A stretch of DNA of 64,000 nt from Peromyscus leucopus. Lineage: Eukaryota; Chordata; Mammalia; Rodentia; Cricetidae. Shown here piece after piece: positions 23,353-36,603 of this stretch (positions within the stretch are counted from its first letter, which is position 1; every line of letters begins with the position of its first letter). Under the pieces are notes generated by a model, which saw only the letters and a list, made by a program, of their open reading frames with translations, did no database searches and was not told where the DNA came from. The position numbers and the translations under genes are program-made. Location of the stretch: the NCBI RefSeq assembly GCF_004664715.2, contig NC_051070.1:40760456-40824455 (forward strand), read 5' to 3'.

Positions 23353-24149
23353 TGTGACTTTCTTTCCTCTTGAAACCTGACACACAACAAATACACCACT
23401 GCAAATATAAATTAGCATATTTCTGTTACTAGTAAAGTGTGTTCTGATCATATTGTTTCTTTTTTATATAATATTCTGTATTATACTGTATTTGCAAGAT
23501 CTATTGTAATAGAAATCTCAATGTAAATCTTTTACAAACTGTTGAAAATTTATTTAGACACATATATTAAGTTCTATGCAACTATCAATTTCTCAAAATT
23601 GCTATCCCAAAGATACATCTATAATGCTTAGAATCAATAGATTTTTGTGCAGTTTTAAATGATTTTATTATTAATGATTTATTTCAAAACTTCAACTATT
23701 TGTTTTCTTAGAAATATGCTGTCTGAAATCAATATATGTATATCTATACTGCAAATTACATTAAGTATTAGCATTCTACAAAAATTCTAAAAATTTTCTT
23801 AAACTACATATACATATCTCTAGAAAAGTATGTGTATGACTACTTCTGTCATAACGTACTTACAATATGCCCAAGCCTATTCCTACAAAGCTATTATGCA
23901 CTGTGGTTACATAGCTATACGGTTTTTAGGTAAATAAAATAATTTTGAGAAGACTGTATTACCGCTTATTACCTCAGTGAGACTAATGTAATTAAAGAGG
24001 TCTTTATACAATAGAATAGGGGGTCAAAATATCAGGAAACAACATATGGTTAAAGAAATCAAAGGTTAGAATTTGAAGCCAAAAAAAGAGGCAGCTGAAA
24101 CAAATGTGAAATTTTGTTAAAACAAAGGTGAAAAATTGTAAGAATCTAA
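23353..24149. other. AT-rich stretch
   Basis: Nothing recognised. Confidence 0.45.
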
Positions 24150-24470
24150 GCAACCATGTGCATTAGTTACCTTTTTCATTTATATGACAAATTCTTTACA
24201 AATAATTTTAGAATGGAAGATCACAGTTTAGTAGAAGGCATAGAAACAGGAGTATGATGCTCTTGGTCAAAATGCATCTACAGTGTGGAAGGGGAGAGAA
24301 ATGAATGCTGAGGTTGAACTTGCTTTAGACTTTATCATTTGGTACAAGACCTTGACTCACGGCATGTTCCTGCCCACATTCAGAGTGAGTCTTCCATCTG
24401 AGGTTCAACTTTTCTGTAAACACTTTTATAAATACAACTATTAATGTGTTTTCACAGGTAGCTCGAAATT
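24150..24470 (+). repeat. Possible old rodent interspersed repeat
   Basis: The order of 'tgcattagttacctttttca', 'agatcacagtttagtagaag', 'gggagagaaatgaatgctg' and 'cccacattcagagtgagtct' recalls a common rodent repeat. A similar pattern is at 29950-30240. The family is not assigned. Confidence 0.35.
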
Positions 24471-26029
24471 CCATTATACAGTTTCATCACAGTAAATTCT
24501 TCTAGAGTTTCAATACTGTAGATATTCTAAATTCTACACTTACGTGTTTGAAACCATTCAAATTGTGGTTCCATTTTTGTGTTATTCATGGTGGAAGAAG
24601 GTGATCTCTTGAATTCTAGGTTAAAGGTTTTTAAGGTGTTTTTATTTCATTATTTAGATTGTACTGCTGCGGATTTTCCACACTCCTCTCACAGTCCTCA
24701 TATTATATTAGGATGAAGAATGCTTAATTGGTCTTTTTCCAGCTATTATGCCATAGTCTTTGACCACCTTATAGTCTCTAAGTGGGATAGAGTGTTTTTC
24801 AGACCCATGGGAATCAATAATGACTTCTTTCAATACTGGCTGCTTACCAATTTATCTTATAGCCCAGCAAGGTATCTGAGACCAAAGGAAACATTTTACA
24901 TGGCTATTTATCTCTAACAAGACTAATTTTGTCACATATTCTTATTGTCAAGCACACTCCTTTTGATCCAAAGGATACACACACTGTCTTTGCTTTGTGA
25001 TTGAGTGATAACAAGAACACTAAGCCAGGGTGTTCTGTTAAATTAAGGCAGAACAAATTTTTAAATCCCATGATACCAAACTAATTTGATTCCCTCACTT
25101 GATACCCAATAATACTTCTTGAATTATTTTCAAAGATTTTGTTTAGAATTGGAGAGCAGGAGATAGAAAATAATCTATTATAGTTTGGTTATTGCAAAAG
25201 TTCCTCTTTTTTTCCATGTTAATAAGTTCTTGAAATTTGAATAATAAATTTGAAACAATTGTTTCATCATTAATATATATATATATATATCCATTTAAAT
25301 ATATATGTTGTATATTCCTTTTAGCAATGTGTAAATATATAAAAACATGAAATAGTGATATGTCTACTCAGAGATTTCATTCCAAACCCAAGAAAAAATA
25401 GAGTAGGTTTTTGAGAGTAGGGCCTTTCCCCATATATTTGGAATTCTTATACACCAGCAAATCCTGCTTTCTGTTCCCTGATGTATTACTTCAGAACTCC
25501 CACAATGTGAGTAATGACAACCTAAAAATGTGTTATCCTTTCTCACTCCACTTAACACAACAACTAGAGCATGACCTTTTTAATAACAAAAATACATCTC
25601 AATTCAGTTTAAATATCAACATCGTATCTCTATTCTGCAACTCCTTTGCGTGAATGAGCATATTCAAAATAATTTCTATTATGCACTAAAAATATTTGCA
25701 GAATGAATTGTTCTTTAAAATGTGGGAAACTTTCCTAAACATGTTCTCCCTAATAAAAATTAAAAATGCTTTTGTTCTTATGAAGAGTGGCATACATTAG
25801 TCAACAATTAACAACTCTTCTATAAAACCTACTTAAAAAAAAACTAACTGTGATGAGGCAAACCTCCTTGAATTTCCACATAATTCAACGGAATCTTAAT
25901 TTATTTTGATTTAGTACACTTAGATAGTCTTTCATTATTATTACAGAAAGCTTCCATTTGAGAAATGCTTAACTTTGGTGTCATTAAAAAAAAAATCCCA
26001 GTGTTTGGTATGGGATACCATTCTATGAG
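24471..26029. other. AT-rich stretch
   Basis: It holds an AT microsatellite at 25272-25290. Frames at 24720-24917 and 25411-25653 have no recognised motif. Confidence 0.45.
25272..25290. repeat. (TA)n microsatellite
   Basis: About nine TA units. Confidence 0.9.
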
Positions 26030-27060
26030 CTGTTGATTATGGAGTCCCCAGGGGTACTGAAAATATTACAGCCTATTTCCAATGCTCTTGTCCACCAGAA
26101 CTGGATTCTAAGACCCAGTTGTTGAATACATCACACACTTATGGTGTAAAAAAATTGATAATTGAAGCAGGACACAAGCAGTATATTTCTTCTCTACTGA
26201 ATAAACTTAATGATACCAAAAGATGCTATGCAGGCTTCTGGGGTGGGAGATGATCAGACCTAGCTGTGGACTCCATGCCATGTAATAATGATCTATTCAT
26301 CAAGATCTTGGGCAATAATTACATTATTATTCTGGAGGTAACTAATCACTTTCAATTTGGATTTGAAGTTCATTCTATACAAATGAGCTCTTTCCCAGTA
26401 CTGTAAACCTAGTCAGATCGTGTGGTTGGGAAGGTCATAGTTCCTAGGTGAGAATGAATGACTGTTCTTCTGTTAAAAGGATACTGTGTCAAACAGTCTT
26501 TTACACATTTATGCCTTCTAAATATTTATGCTTATGTCTATAGGTTAGTAATACTTCCAGCCTTGAACAAAAAGCTTCTTTCTGCTGTGGAGAATGATTT
26601 ATGTAGAAATTTGCTATTGACCAATGTGTGGAGAATAAATGATATTTGAGAATGCTCAACACAAAATGAAACATCCTTTGCATTGTATCCTATACTCAGG
26701 GACTATCCTATTAAAGACAAGCAGAAAGAACATGAAAGTCAAAAGTTAGGTATGAGTGCTGTGAAACAGTATCTTCTGTTCAGGATATAGCCAGTGCCTT
26801 AAACTCACTGTAGCTGTGGTTTTCTGCACAGGGCCTAGACAAAACTGATCCTCTCAAAATTCTGTCTTGAGTAGAGGAAGGACTCCTGAGGCACCACCTC
26901 TCACTGAGGGACTATAATACTGGAAAGGACAATATATGTCAACCACAGAGGGGTCTCCTCTCCTCAGAGGTATAGCAACTGCCCTTGTTGCAGTAAACTA
27001 CCCCCATGTCTACTCATGAAAGCAACGATAATTAAACTAAGTCAGCACCACAAATAAACA
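26030..27060 (+). repeat. Possible repeat-derived region
   Basis: Phrases such as 'ctagctgtggactccatgcc', 'caagatcttgggcaataatt' and 'tgagaatgctcaacac' give the impression of a high-copy rodent repeat interior. I cannot name it. The small frames at 26458-26683 are not convincing genes. Confidence 0.3.
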
Positions 27061-27234
27061 GAAAAAAAATCTCAAGTAGGAGCAGAATTAGTGGCAAGCA
27101 ATATTTGCTACTTTGCTACAAAGTTCTGGAAAGGTAATATTCCCTAATCAATGTTTCTTTATCATGGTCATAATTTCAGCAAAAGAGTTGAGAAGATTAA
27201 ACGTATTGGGGGTGCCTATGTTATGGTGGTTTTA

Positions 27235-27253
27235 ACACACACACACACACACA
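27235..27253. repeat. (CA)n microsatellite
   Basis: About nine CA units. Confidence 0.93.
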
Positions 27254-27435
27254 AATACTAACATGTTTAAAGTCATGCTAATTTGAAAGTTTTAACCTAT
27301 ATCTCATACTCACATTAGTAACGTGGGGTGAGAGACTAAACACAATGCAGGGGAAACAAAAGTGTAATCTGGGTGGGGAAGGATTAGTGCAGGCTACCGA
27401 AAGCACAATGGATAATAGAAGGGGGAGGTCAATCA

Positions 27436-27919
27436 TGACATGATGATAAACTAGTCTGCCGCCGTCTTGGATTTGAAATTCATCTTATAGTAAGGTTCAC
27501 TACTGTTTATGATTAAATCCCTGTTTTGCAAGGATTGGAATATACCCACCTGTAAATTTAACTACAAATGTTTCTGTGCTGCCTGTTTTAGGTAACAGCA
27601 ATGATGCCTTTGTTTCAAAATATTGTTATGATCATATTGTTATAACCACTTTCTTATTAGCATTGCAACCATTCCTTTGTTTTAGATGGTTGATATGACC
27701 AACTGGTTATGCTTATGTTCTGTGTCTGTAACACTGCCTATTTGCCTGGCAATATCCCCATTTAGAACCCCCCTTCTCCTGAGCTATAGAAGCCCTAATC
27801 TTCCCTATGTTCAGTGCTGATCTCTTGAACCACACCTTAGGGGAAGATAGCTCATGTACATGAATTTAAAAAGCTTCCTTGAATTAATTTGGCCATGATT
27901 TGGGTGGTTTTTTTCCACA
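27436..27919 (+). mobile_element. Probable LTR
   Basis: A purine tract 'agaagggggagg' at 27417-27428 lies just upstream. The unit has U3-like sequence, then 'gagctatagaagcccta', 'cagtgctgatctcttgaacc' and 'agcttccttgaattaatttg', and could end at CCACA. The layout fits an ERV LTR preceded by a decayed polypurine tract. The exact ends and family are not certain and no second LTR is seen. Confidence 0.45.
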
Positions 27920-28371
27920 TTTGTGGGATTAACAATGTATACAGTACATTGATATATATTCTACAAAAGTTCTTTTTCATTTGGATATTTCGATTTGCTG
28001 AATTGTGGCCTTATGAACTGAGAGCTCCTGATGTTCCTCCTCAGATGTGGACCTTTCATTTCCAGGACCCGGAGAATGGGATTATATTCACTCTGATGCA
28101 AAAGTGTAAAAGTTAGGAGAAAAAGTCACATATGTCTAAGAAACAGTAAAACAATTCATAAACAAAAATTTCAAAAGAAACGACTTTTTCAAAGCATGTC
28201 AGAGATCCTATAGTCATGATGAGTTTCATATTTATTCGAAACGTCATATTATAAAGACATTGGCTATTATGAAGCTAACCATGTCACCAAGAGTGAATCA
28301 TCTCAAAAGCCTGGGCTGTAGAGGACTGAATGTGCCCCAGAATTTTAAAAAATGCTACAAAAATTTTTGAT
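27920..28371. other. Unannotated stretch
   Basis: Nothing recognised. The frame at 27889-28116 crosses the LTR edge and is not credible. Confidence 0.4.
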
Positions 28372-28384
28372 AAAGATTCCTGGG

Positions 28385-28552
28385 GCTGGGTGGTGGTGGC
28401 ACACACCTTTAATCCCAGCACTCGGGAGGCAGAGGCAGGTGGATCTCTGTGAGTTCGAGGCCAGCCTGGGCTACCAAGTGAGTCCCAGGAAAGGCGCAAA
28501 GATACACAGAGAAACCCTGTCTCGAAAAACAAAAAAACAAACAAACAAACAA
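28385..28552 (+). mobile_element. B1 SINE with perfect TSD
   Basis: A full-length B1 (ctttaatcccagcactcgg, ctctgtgagttcgaggccag, aaaggcgcaaagatacac) with a tail of A and CAAA units. The 13-mer aaagattcctggg flanks it at 28372-28384 and 28553-28565. The frames across it on both strands are spurious. Confidence 0.97.
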
Positions 28553-28565
28553 AAAGATTCCTGGG

Positions 28566-29214
28566 AGCCATGGTTGTCCAAACTCCATTTTCATTCTGCA
28601 CACGGTTAAACTGTTCTATTATTTTTCTCTGAGTGGAACCTAAAGCTCTGCATGTGTTAAGCAAAAAATCCACTGTTTAAGTTATATCTGCAGCCCTATT
28701 TGAATTCTTAGTTCAGTTTCACAATTATAGTAAAGGCCAGTTTAGTACCAGAATTTAAGTATGTGATTGTTAAAGAAGATCCTTCCATCACAAATGACTT
28801 AAAGTTAGCCTGTGATGATGTTTATGTAAGGGATGTTGTGATAGTGCTAATTGTAAAGTCAGTAATATTTTGAATTATCTAAGCCTCTAAACATACATTG
28901 AGGTATTATCTTGACTATGTTAATTGATAAAGGAAGACTCATCTTAGTTGTGGGTTGGACCATTGCCTGGGCAGGTGATTTTAGTTTGTAAAAAATGGAG
29001 AAAACCAACTGAATACTAGAAAGGATAGATTGATTGTTCTCATGACTGAGGTTACAATGTAACTACCTGCTTCAAGTATCTCCTGCATTGACTTCCTCAC
29101 CAGGATAGAATATGCCTTAAAATATGAGTTAAAGTAAATCACTCCCTTGATTTTTTTTTCTTTCTGGCAACAAGGAAAGAAACTGAGCTACAGGCAAAGG
29201 GAGAGAGAATGGTG

Positions 29215-29250
<36 letters not shown>

Positions 29251-29949
29251 ACAAATCAGTACCAGGAAGTATGTTGAAAACATTGCAGTGTAACTTTGTA
29301 AGCGTAGTGCACTCTTATAATCAAATGCCATATTAGATCAAAGGGCTATAAATTTATTGTTTTAAATTCACCTTCATATCAGGAAATTACCTTGCTCGCC
29401 ATGGATATCCACTATGTGGGCTATTAATTTTATTATAAGTGATTCTTTCATTCTTACTGAGAAAGCAAGATATCCTTGTAATTTGTCCTCTGTGTTTTAT
29501 TCTAAATTTACATGAAAGTTATGAATCACATAAAACTGCTTAATGGGTAACACAACTTGGAATGAAGAAGAAAATCTGAGAATGCCAGATTTATGTAGCA
29601 AAGACAAAGAAGACGAAAGGTAACTGAGAAAACTTGCTTTTTACAGGTGTTCCTGGAGGGTAATCCCTACTGCTCTTTCTTTTGGAAAGCAACTGAGTTG
29701 TTTGTTTTAATCTACATTGCTAAGAGTATGACAGCACACACAGAACACCACCTGGCAAGACGTCATCCCGGAAGATGAAAGCAATGCTGGGGTTAGTGTC
29801 TTGGATGTGAGGGAGGACATATCTTTGCGAGCATTCTACTTCTAACTGCAAGACAAATTGTAAAATCAGCTGATTTTTTTCTTTGCTAGTCAATTCATTA
29901 GATGTTTTGTACAACAGATAGGTACCTTAAAAGTCAGACACGGGGTTTC
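28566..29949. other. AT-rich stretch
   Basis: Apart from a CA tract at 29215-29252, nothing is recognised. Confidence 0.45.
29215..29252. repeat. (CA)n microsatellite
   Basis: A CA run with one TA interruption near the end. Confidence 0.95.
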
Positions 29950-30240
29950 TGACAAGACCTCTATGCCAGTGACTTTTCCCACCAATAGGACAAAACACAT
30001 GACAGAGACAGCTTAAGGAAGAATAGATCTCATTGGAAGAATGGTTTCTGGTCCTCTATAGCAGTGAAGGCATGGGTGAGGAGCAATGGCACAGCACTGA
30101 CAGGATGGAGAATGAGCACATGGAGGCAGGCAGAAGCAGACTGGAGACAGATGAGAAGGTGTTCTACTCTTAAGCCCCACCCCTAGTGACACATTTCCAT
30201 CACCTGTGCCTTGTGTCCCAAAGGTTTCACTTGCTCTTTA
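29950..30240 (+). repeat. Possible rodent interspersed repeat
   Basis: 'gacaaaacacatgacagaga', 'gcttaaggaagaatagatct' and 'cccacccctagtgacacatt' follow the order of a dispersed rodent repeat I know only by pattern. It seems related to 24150-24470. Confidence 0.4.
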
Positions 30241-30354
30241 AACCACACCAAGTAATGTTTAAGTACATGAATATGTAGGGTATATTTACCTTCGTTTAAA
30301 ATCAGATTACTTTCATTTTTTTAAATATATAAAAATTTAAATAATTTTTTTTTG

Positions 30355-30445
30355 CATATATCTGTGTGCTAGTGCATGGCTATAGTCCCAGCACTTGGGA
30401 ATTGATGTAAGAGGATGAGGATTTATATTATCCTTATCCACATAG
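30355..30445 (+). mobile_element. Decayed B1-like fragment
   Basis: 'agtgcatggctatagtccca' plus 'gcacttgggaattga' keeps the B-box side of a B1, and the rest is diverged. Confidence 0.45.
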
Positions 30446-30482
30446 TAAGCACATAGATTTTTTTCTTTGAATATGTGCCAAA

Positions 30483-30486
30483 GTGT

Positions 30487-30536
<50 letters not shown>
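30483..30536. repeat. (TG)n microsatellite
   Basis: About 26 TG units with one early interruption. Confidence 0.97.
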
Positions 30537-30538
<2 letters not shown>

Positions 30539-30614
30539 TAATGTGATAAGATGACTAAAGAAGGGAATCATATGAGCTAAGAACTTTACATACATAGATA
30601 CTGGATTTATATTG

Positions 30615-31160
30615 ACTTTTATTTCTTATTGAAAATAGATGTTTTCCTACAATGTATTTTGATTATAGTTTCGCCACCCTCAACTACTACCAGGTTCTCT
30701 CCACCCCTCCACCTAACTACACACGTTTTCTTGCTTAATCTCATTAGAAAACAGACATCTAAGAAAGAAAATTTAAATTAAATATAAAAACCGGAATAGG
30801 ACAAAAAAATAGAACAAACAACAACAAAAAATTCCAATAGAAAAGCACAAGAAACATTTACAGATGAAGAGATACACACTTTTGCATGCAGAGAGATCCC
30901 ATGAAGATGCAAAATCAGAAAAGAAGTATAAGAAAAAGAACCATAGTGCGGAAATAAAAAGCCCAGACAGGGCATCACAAGGCAGATAAAGCTCCAAAGT
31001 TATCATTGAGTTATTTTTCTATTAGTGGTCTACTACTGAGCATGTGGCTTGGACTTAAGTGTGATTTTCATAGTAAGTGAGACTCCACTGAAACTTTTTA
31101 TTTGTGACCAGTTACCAGTTGGAGACAGTTTCTAGGCTAGGGGTAAGGGCTTGTGTTTTT
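30615..31160 (-). mobile_element. L1 3'UTR, minus strand
   Basis: 'cctacaatgtattttgatta', 'aaaacagacatctaagaaag', 'gaaaagcacaagaaacattt' and 'ccagttggagacagtttcta' follow the antisense order of the old rodent L1 3'UTR. The overlapping minus-strand frames (30773-31006) are 3'UTR sequence. Confidence 0.7.
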
Positions 31161-34100
31161 CCATATTTGTTTGTATTTTAAGAACCTTCTGCATTTGTAG
31201 ATTGCCGTAGAACCCCTCAAATGTCCCTTTTTACCCTTTTAAGTGTATAATGGCTGAGAAATTAGCCAACTACAGAACACACATTTGAGTTTTAGGAAAT
31301 CTCTGTCAATAATTTCTGCTTGAAAATTCAGTACATCACAAGTTTCTTAAACCAGGGAACATTGACTAGTTCTCTAGGATACATTCATATTAGCACATAT
31401 CCTTGAGTTTACCTTTAAAGAATGTCAAAATACTCCATATTTTTCATTAAGAAACTTAGTTTTTATAAATTTCTTTCCATAATCTGCCAAACTCATTGCC
31501 ATGTCTCAAAATTATATATTATATTAATCCTCAACATATTCATCACTGTGAATATACATACATGTGTACATGCTACATATTGAAAAAATATAAAGGTTGA
31601 AAAACTCCTCCTATATTTGTGATAAATTTACTAGTTTCTGCTTGCAAATGAAAAGTGGAAGTATCCAAAGATTTATATTCTTAGCAGTGACTATGTAGGA
31701 GAATTAATGCTAAATACTACTTCTAACATTCCCCAGTTTAATTCAAGATCATCCAATAGAATATTCTTTGTTATACATATGTGTACTTGAAAAGCTCTCA
31801 TAGGAATCAGAAGCACCTTACAGTACCGGGAAATGGTTAAATTTCTATTTGTCAAGCTCATTACAAACATTGTCCTCTGGATGAAGATAGGTTGCTTCAT
31901 TTTCTCTTTTTGTTACATTTTTCAGGCCTCAAAAAATATCATTTCCATGTAAATTACCCTCTTGCAACATTCATTAAACCTCTTTTACTGAAAACCTAGC
32001 TGCTTCTTCAGTCCTCTCAGTTATCTGTAGGGAATCTTCCAAGGGTCAAAACACCAGAACAATGCTACACTGATTTAATATGAAATATGGAAAAGCAAGA
32101 TATTGTTTAAAGTTGTGTTTTTGTGATGTGAGAATGTTACAGTGGCATGCTACTGAAATGGAATATATTTTTATGTGTTAAGCAGAATAATTAAAGCAAG
32201 AAATGGCACAAATAGTTTTTTATTACAGACTGTGAACAAGAATTCCATTGACCCCTTCTGCATCTGTAGTTCAAGGAGCAGACTGCTTACATCGCATCAG
32301 TGCATTCCCCAGCAACTTGAATTTGTTCTATTTCTGTGGGTCTCTGCATTTTTATGTGCATGATAAGTAAAGTAAGAATTAACAGTAATCTGCAATGATG
32401 AGAAACAATAATTTAAACAGGCATGCTTTATTACAATATAATTGATATCCAGAACTTTTTACTAATTTTGACTTAGAAATATTTGCAATAAAATGTATAA
32501 TTTTCTAAACCAAATGTAGGTAAAATTTCATCACTTAATCTATGTACTGGATTGCACAAAATAACTTCAGGAGCATATTATTAAGTATTTAAAAATTTAC
32601 ACTCAAAATGTTCCTTATATATAACCTCTATCTGTTTAAACTCATTTAATGTGTGGCCATATCATCATTAATTTACTTTAATTATGAGAGAGAAAAGGAT
32701 GTGTATATAATTAGTCATATTACAACAGATTTTATTTGGATTTACAAATTATAATGTATAGTATTAGCACCATAGATATAAACAACATAAGAGGCACCTG
32801 TGTATTACATCCAAATGTTGTATTTTTAATAATTCCACAGTGTCATTTAATAATTTCCACGATTTATATTTAAAAGTTTGCAATTACTCAAATGACTCAG
32901 GCTTCCTTTTTCTAGCATTTCTTTGAAAATAGTGCATAGCATATAAACACAGTATGATCTTTCAAATAGTAGAAGAGTCAGTTGGGAAAAATTGTTTGTA
33001 TCTTGCAGTTAATTTACTGCAAACTCTTTAATCTTAGGTGGCAATATGTCTGCTTGGCCTGCCTTGGTAAATAACTCACTGCATAAAGTTCTTACCTGTA
33101 AGAATGGAAACAGAATTAAAAGGTCATGTATTCAAAATGGTAGAATATAAGAATCATATTAACTTTATTCAGAGTCAATCATACAAAATGCATTGTTATA
33201 ATTTTTGGGGGGTGGTGCCCAATTTTAAGTGTTCATCCTTTTGAAACCAGCCCACACCGATGTTGAAAATACCTAGGTCCTATTAAAACTTAAATTGGTG
33301 AACATCTTGCATTATTGTTCAAGTATTTCACTCTTTTAGACATGTATGATGCTCATGTTCACACCAGAAAGATGAGCCACCATGACAGCAAGCCATATAA
33401 ACTTTTTAATTAATTGTATATTTTCATTTAAAAGCTTTTTCACATAATATATTTGATCATAACTTTTCCCCTTTACAACTTATCCCAGATCCTCCCCACC
33501 TCCCTATCTGATAAGGAAAGAAAACTGAAAAATTAAAATATAAATGAACTCTGTTCCCTTCTGACTGCATGTTTCTTTGAGAAGATTAATCAACCACATT
33601 TTGTTGTTTCTACTAATCTTCCTCACTGCTGTTTGCATGCAGCATTCATGGATTTTGTACACACAACTTGGTACCTCATGTTTCTTCTAAATAACATTAA
33701 CATATTGTGATCCACACTCAACTGTTATAATTTTATCTTTATATAAATTACATATTTATACTGATAACCCCATATTCTGTTTGCCCATTGGCATTTTCAT
33801 TTACTTTCTCTGAGTACTGATAAATAGCTTACTTGGAGCATAGATGCCTCTTCAAGTACATGGAGGTGGGGTTTGTAGATAAAGATACTGTGCTACAATA
33901 CATTGTGGTGAAAATTAAGGCCAATGAAACATACCTAATACTAGAAGATAATCAGGGTAGTAAGTAAAAAATGAGACAGACACAACAAGAATAGAATTTC
34001 TGAAATTATAACTTTCACCCATTTGCACTAAATCACAAGGGAAGCTTCAGAGAATAGCAGCTTTCAATTCGATCAGACACTGGATAAGTTGCAATTGGGT

Positions 34101-35649
34101 CAATGGTGCTTTGTGACTATTTAACAAAATGATCAGATTATGAGACACACTAAAGAGTAAGAAGCAATGCATTGAAGATTTAGTATTAGAATGGATTTAG
34201 ATAAGTACATAGGAGGTAATATACAAGTACAGCTTCCCTGTGGGCACAACTTAACAGTTAGAAAACATGAAACAGAATTAGAAACCGACAGTATAACCAA
34301 AAGGGATGCAATGCTATGTCTGCTATGTTTGGAATCATATACTTTTATACAATTTCAAAGACATTTCTCTAAGGTTATTTTATTTTCTTTTAGCAAATTA
34401 ACGATTTTCAGCTCTTATTTCTTTATACATGCAACACATATATAATTAATATATATACACCAATAGCATATATATAAAACTCAGAATAGTACTAATTCAG
34501 CATTAGGAACCTTGTTACCAATGATACATGCAATTAAAAGTATAGCATATAAGTAAATTAAACATTTTTCATACAAAGTTTGTGTTAAAGGTAATTTTGT
34601 GTTAAAATTATGGTGTTCTCAAATCATTTTCATTGAAGTTGTTTTCCATTGCTATTTTGGTAGCTACACATATAAAGATTATTTTTGTCAAAATAATACT
34701 TTATATGCCTTAGTACAATTGCATGTAATATAGAAATTGATCAATATTGCAGGAAATTATCTTACTCATATTTAAGTTGTTGTCGGTGTTTGCGTCTGTC
34801 TTTGCTTTCATGTACTCTCTTCTTCTCTTAGTCCTCTTCTTATGAATGAAGTATTTAATTTATATACTTTTGTATTCACTCATGCCTATATTTAATGTTG
34901 TGTAAATTTCCCAGTGTCACAATATGACTTCAATTTATTATAAGACTTTCAATAATAACCACTCTACATATGCTGTGAGACATTATAAATCTATGCTTCA
35001 ATTGTTCTTTTTTATATAGTCAATTACTATCCTACTCTATGAATCCTTCACAAAACTACTATCTAGATCTTGTGAAACCAATAACTTTTTGTAGAGATTT
35101 AACACTGTTATAGAAAGAAGAATTTTTTCACACACGTAAACTTAATATTCCACATGCCTCCTCTTTATTCTATTGTAATTTATTTTTTGTCCAGAAAACT
35201 TCTTTGAAAATTTATTGAGTACATTAAGGTATATTCCCAATGAAATCATTACTGTTTAATTTATCTAAATCTCATCACACCATATTTATTTTGGTTAGCA
35301 GTTTTGATTGATATAGACTTGGGATTAGCAGTTTATTTTCAGTCTCAAACATCCAAAGGTTTGCTTGAGTTCTCCAGCCCTGCTAAACCCTCTTTCAATA
35401 AATGTTGACTCCATTTAATTGAATTCTTTAGATATGAATCCTTTAAATAATCCATTAAATACTTTAAATATGACAAATTAATATATTTCTGAATTGCCCC
35501 TTTATAAATATATTCACTCTGCTCCTATTTAATAATCTGTGATGAATACAGACAATTTTAACATTTTAGTGGTTATGAATATGATAAATTATCAAGGTTC
35601 CTAACACCCACAGCAGACTGTCTTAATAAATACATAATATGAAGCCAGG
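31161..35649. other. Long AT-rich stretch
   Basis: No gene recognised. 33425-33540 ('atatttgatcataacttttc', 'cccagatcctccccacctcc') may be a small L1 3'UTR remnant on the minus strand. The 84-codon frame at 34191-34445 has no recognised domain. Confidence 0.45.
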
Positions 35650-35904
35650 CACAAAACATCCAGGAAATCAGGAATAATCAGAAAAGACCAAAATTATTAA
35701 TAGTAAGTATAGAGAAATTCAAGTCAAAGGCACAGACTGTATTTTTAATAAAGTCACAGAAGAAATTTCTCCCAATATAAAATAAAAGAGGTGTATATCA
35801 GGGTAAAAGAATCAAACAGAACTTCCAAAGGATAGGGCAAGAAAATAAATCCCACACAATACATTGTAACCAAAACACAACATACAAAACAAAAGAAGGA
35901 TATT

Positions 35905-36603
35905 AAAAGTTTCAAGAGAGGAGAGTTCCCCTAGTTCCACATCCTCTCCAGCATAAGGTGTCTTCAGTGTTTTTGATCTTAGCCATTCTGACAGGCGTAA
36001 GGTGGTATCTCAGAGTTGTTTTGATTTGCATTTCCCTGATGATTAGGGATGTTGAGCAATTCTTTAAATGTCTTTCAGCCATTTGAGTTTCCTCTGTTGA
36101 GAATTCTCTGTTTAGTTCTATAGCCCATTTCTTAATTGCACTGTTGGTTGTTTTGATGTCTAATTTCTTGAGTTTCTTATATATTCTGGATATCAGTCCT
36201 CTGTCAGATGTGGGGTTGGTGAAGATCTTTTCCCATTCTGTAGGCTGTCGCTTTGCCTTGTTGACCGTATCCTTCAGTTGATTGGCTTGATCTGTTTGGG
36301 AGGCATCTAGGCAGTGGTACCAGGTCCTGGGCTCATTGCATGAGTTAGCTGTTTGAAACCTGGGACTTATGCAGGGATGCTTGGCTCAATCTGGGAGGAG
36401 GGGACTGGACCTGCCTTGACTGAGTCTATCAGTTTGATCTCAGTCCTCAGGTGGAGACCCTGCTCTGGAGGAAGTGAGAATGGAGGGTGGGCTGGGGGAA
36501 GGGGAGGGGGGCAGGAAGGGGGAGAATAAGGGAATCTGTGACTGTTATGTAGAACTGAATAGTATTGTAAAATAAAATAATAAAATAAAATAAAAGTTTC
36601 AAG
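35905..36603 (+). mobile_element. Young 5'-inverted L1 nested in the old L1
   Basis: The perfect 12-mer TSD aaaagtttcaag lies at 35905-35916 and 36592-36603. About 35917-36274 is ORF2 in minus orientation ('ccattctgacaggcgtaagg', 'tttgcatttccctgatgatt'). From about 36275 to the A-rich tail it is the L1 3'UTR in plus orientation ('cttgatctgtttgggaggca', 'tagaactgaatagtattgta'). Opposite orientation within one TSD indicates twin priming. The ORF1 text of the host L1 resumes directly after the TSD. Confidence 0.93.

Noticed and set aside
28284..28673. 129-codon minus-strand frame
   Set aside because: Its core is antisense B1.
34191..34445. 84-codon frame with two CxxC-like spacings
   Set aside because: The cysteines do not form a complete zinc-binding pattern, and the end is AT-rich random-looking sequence.
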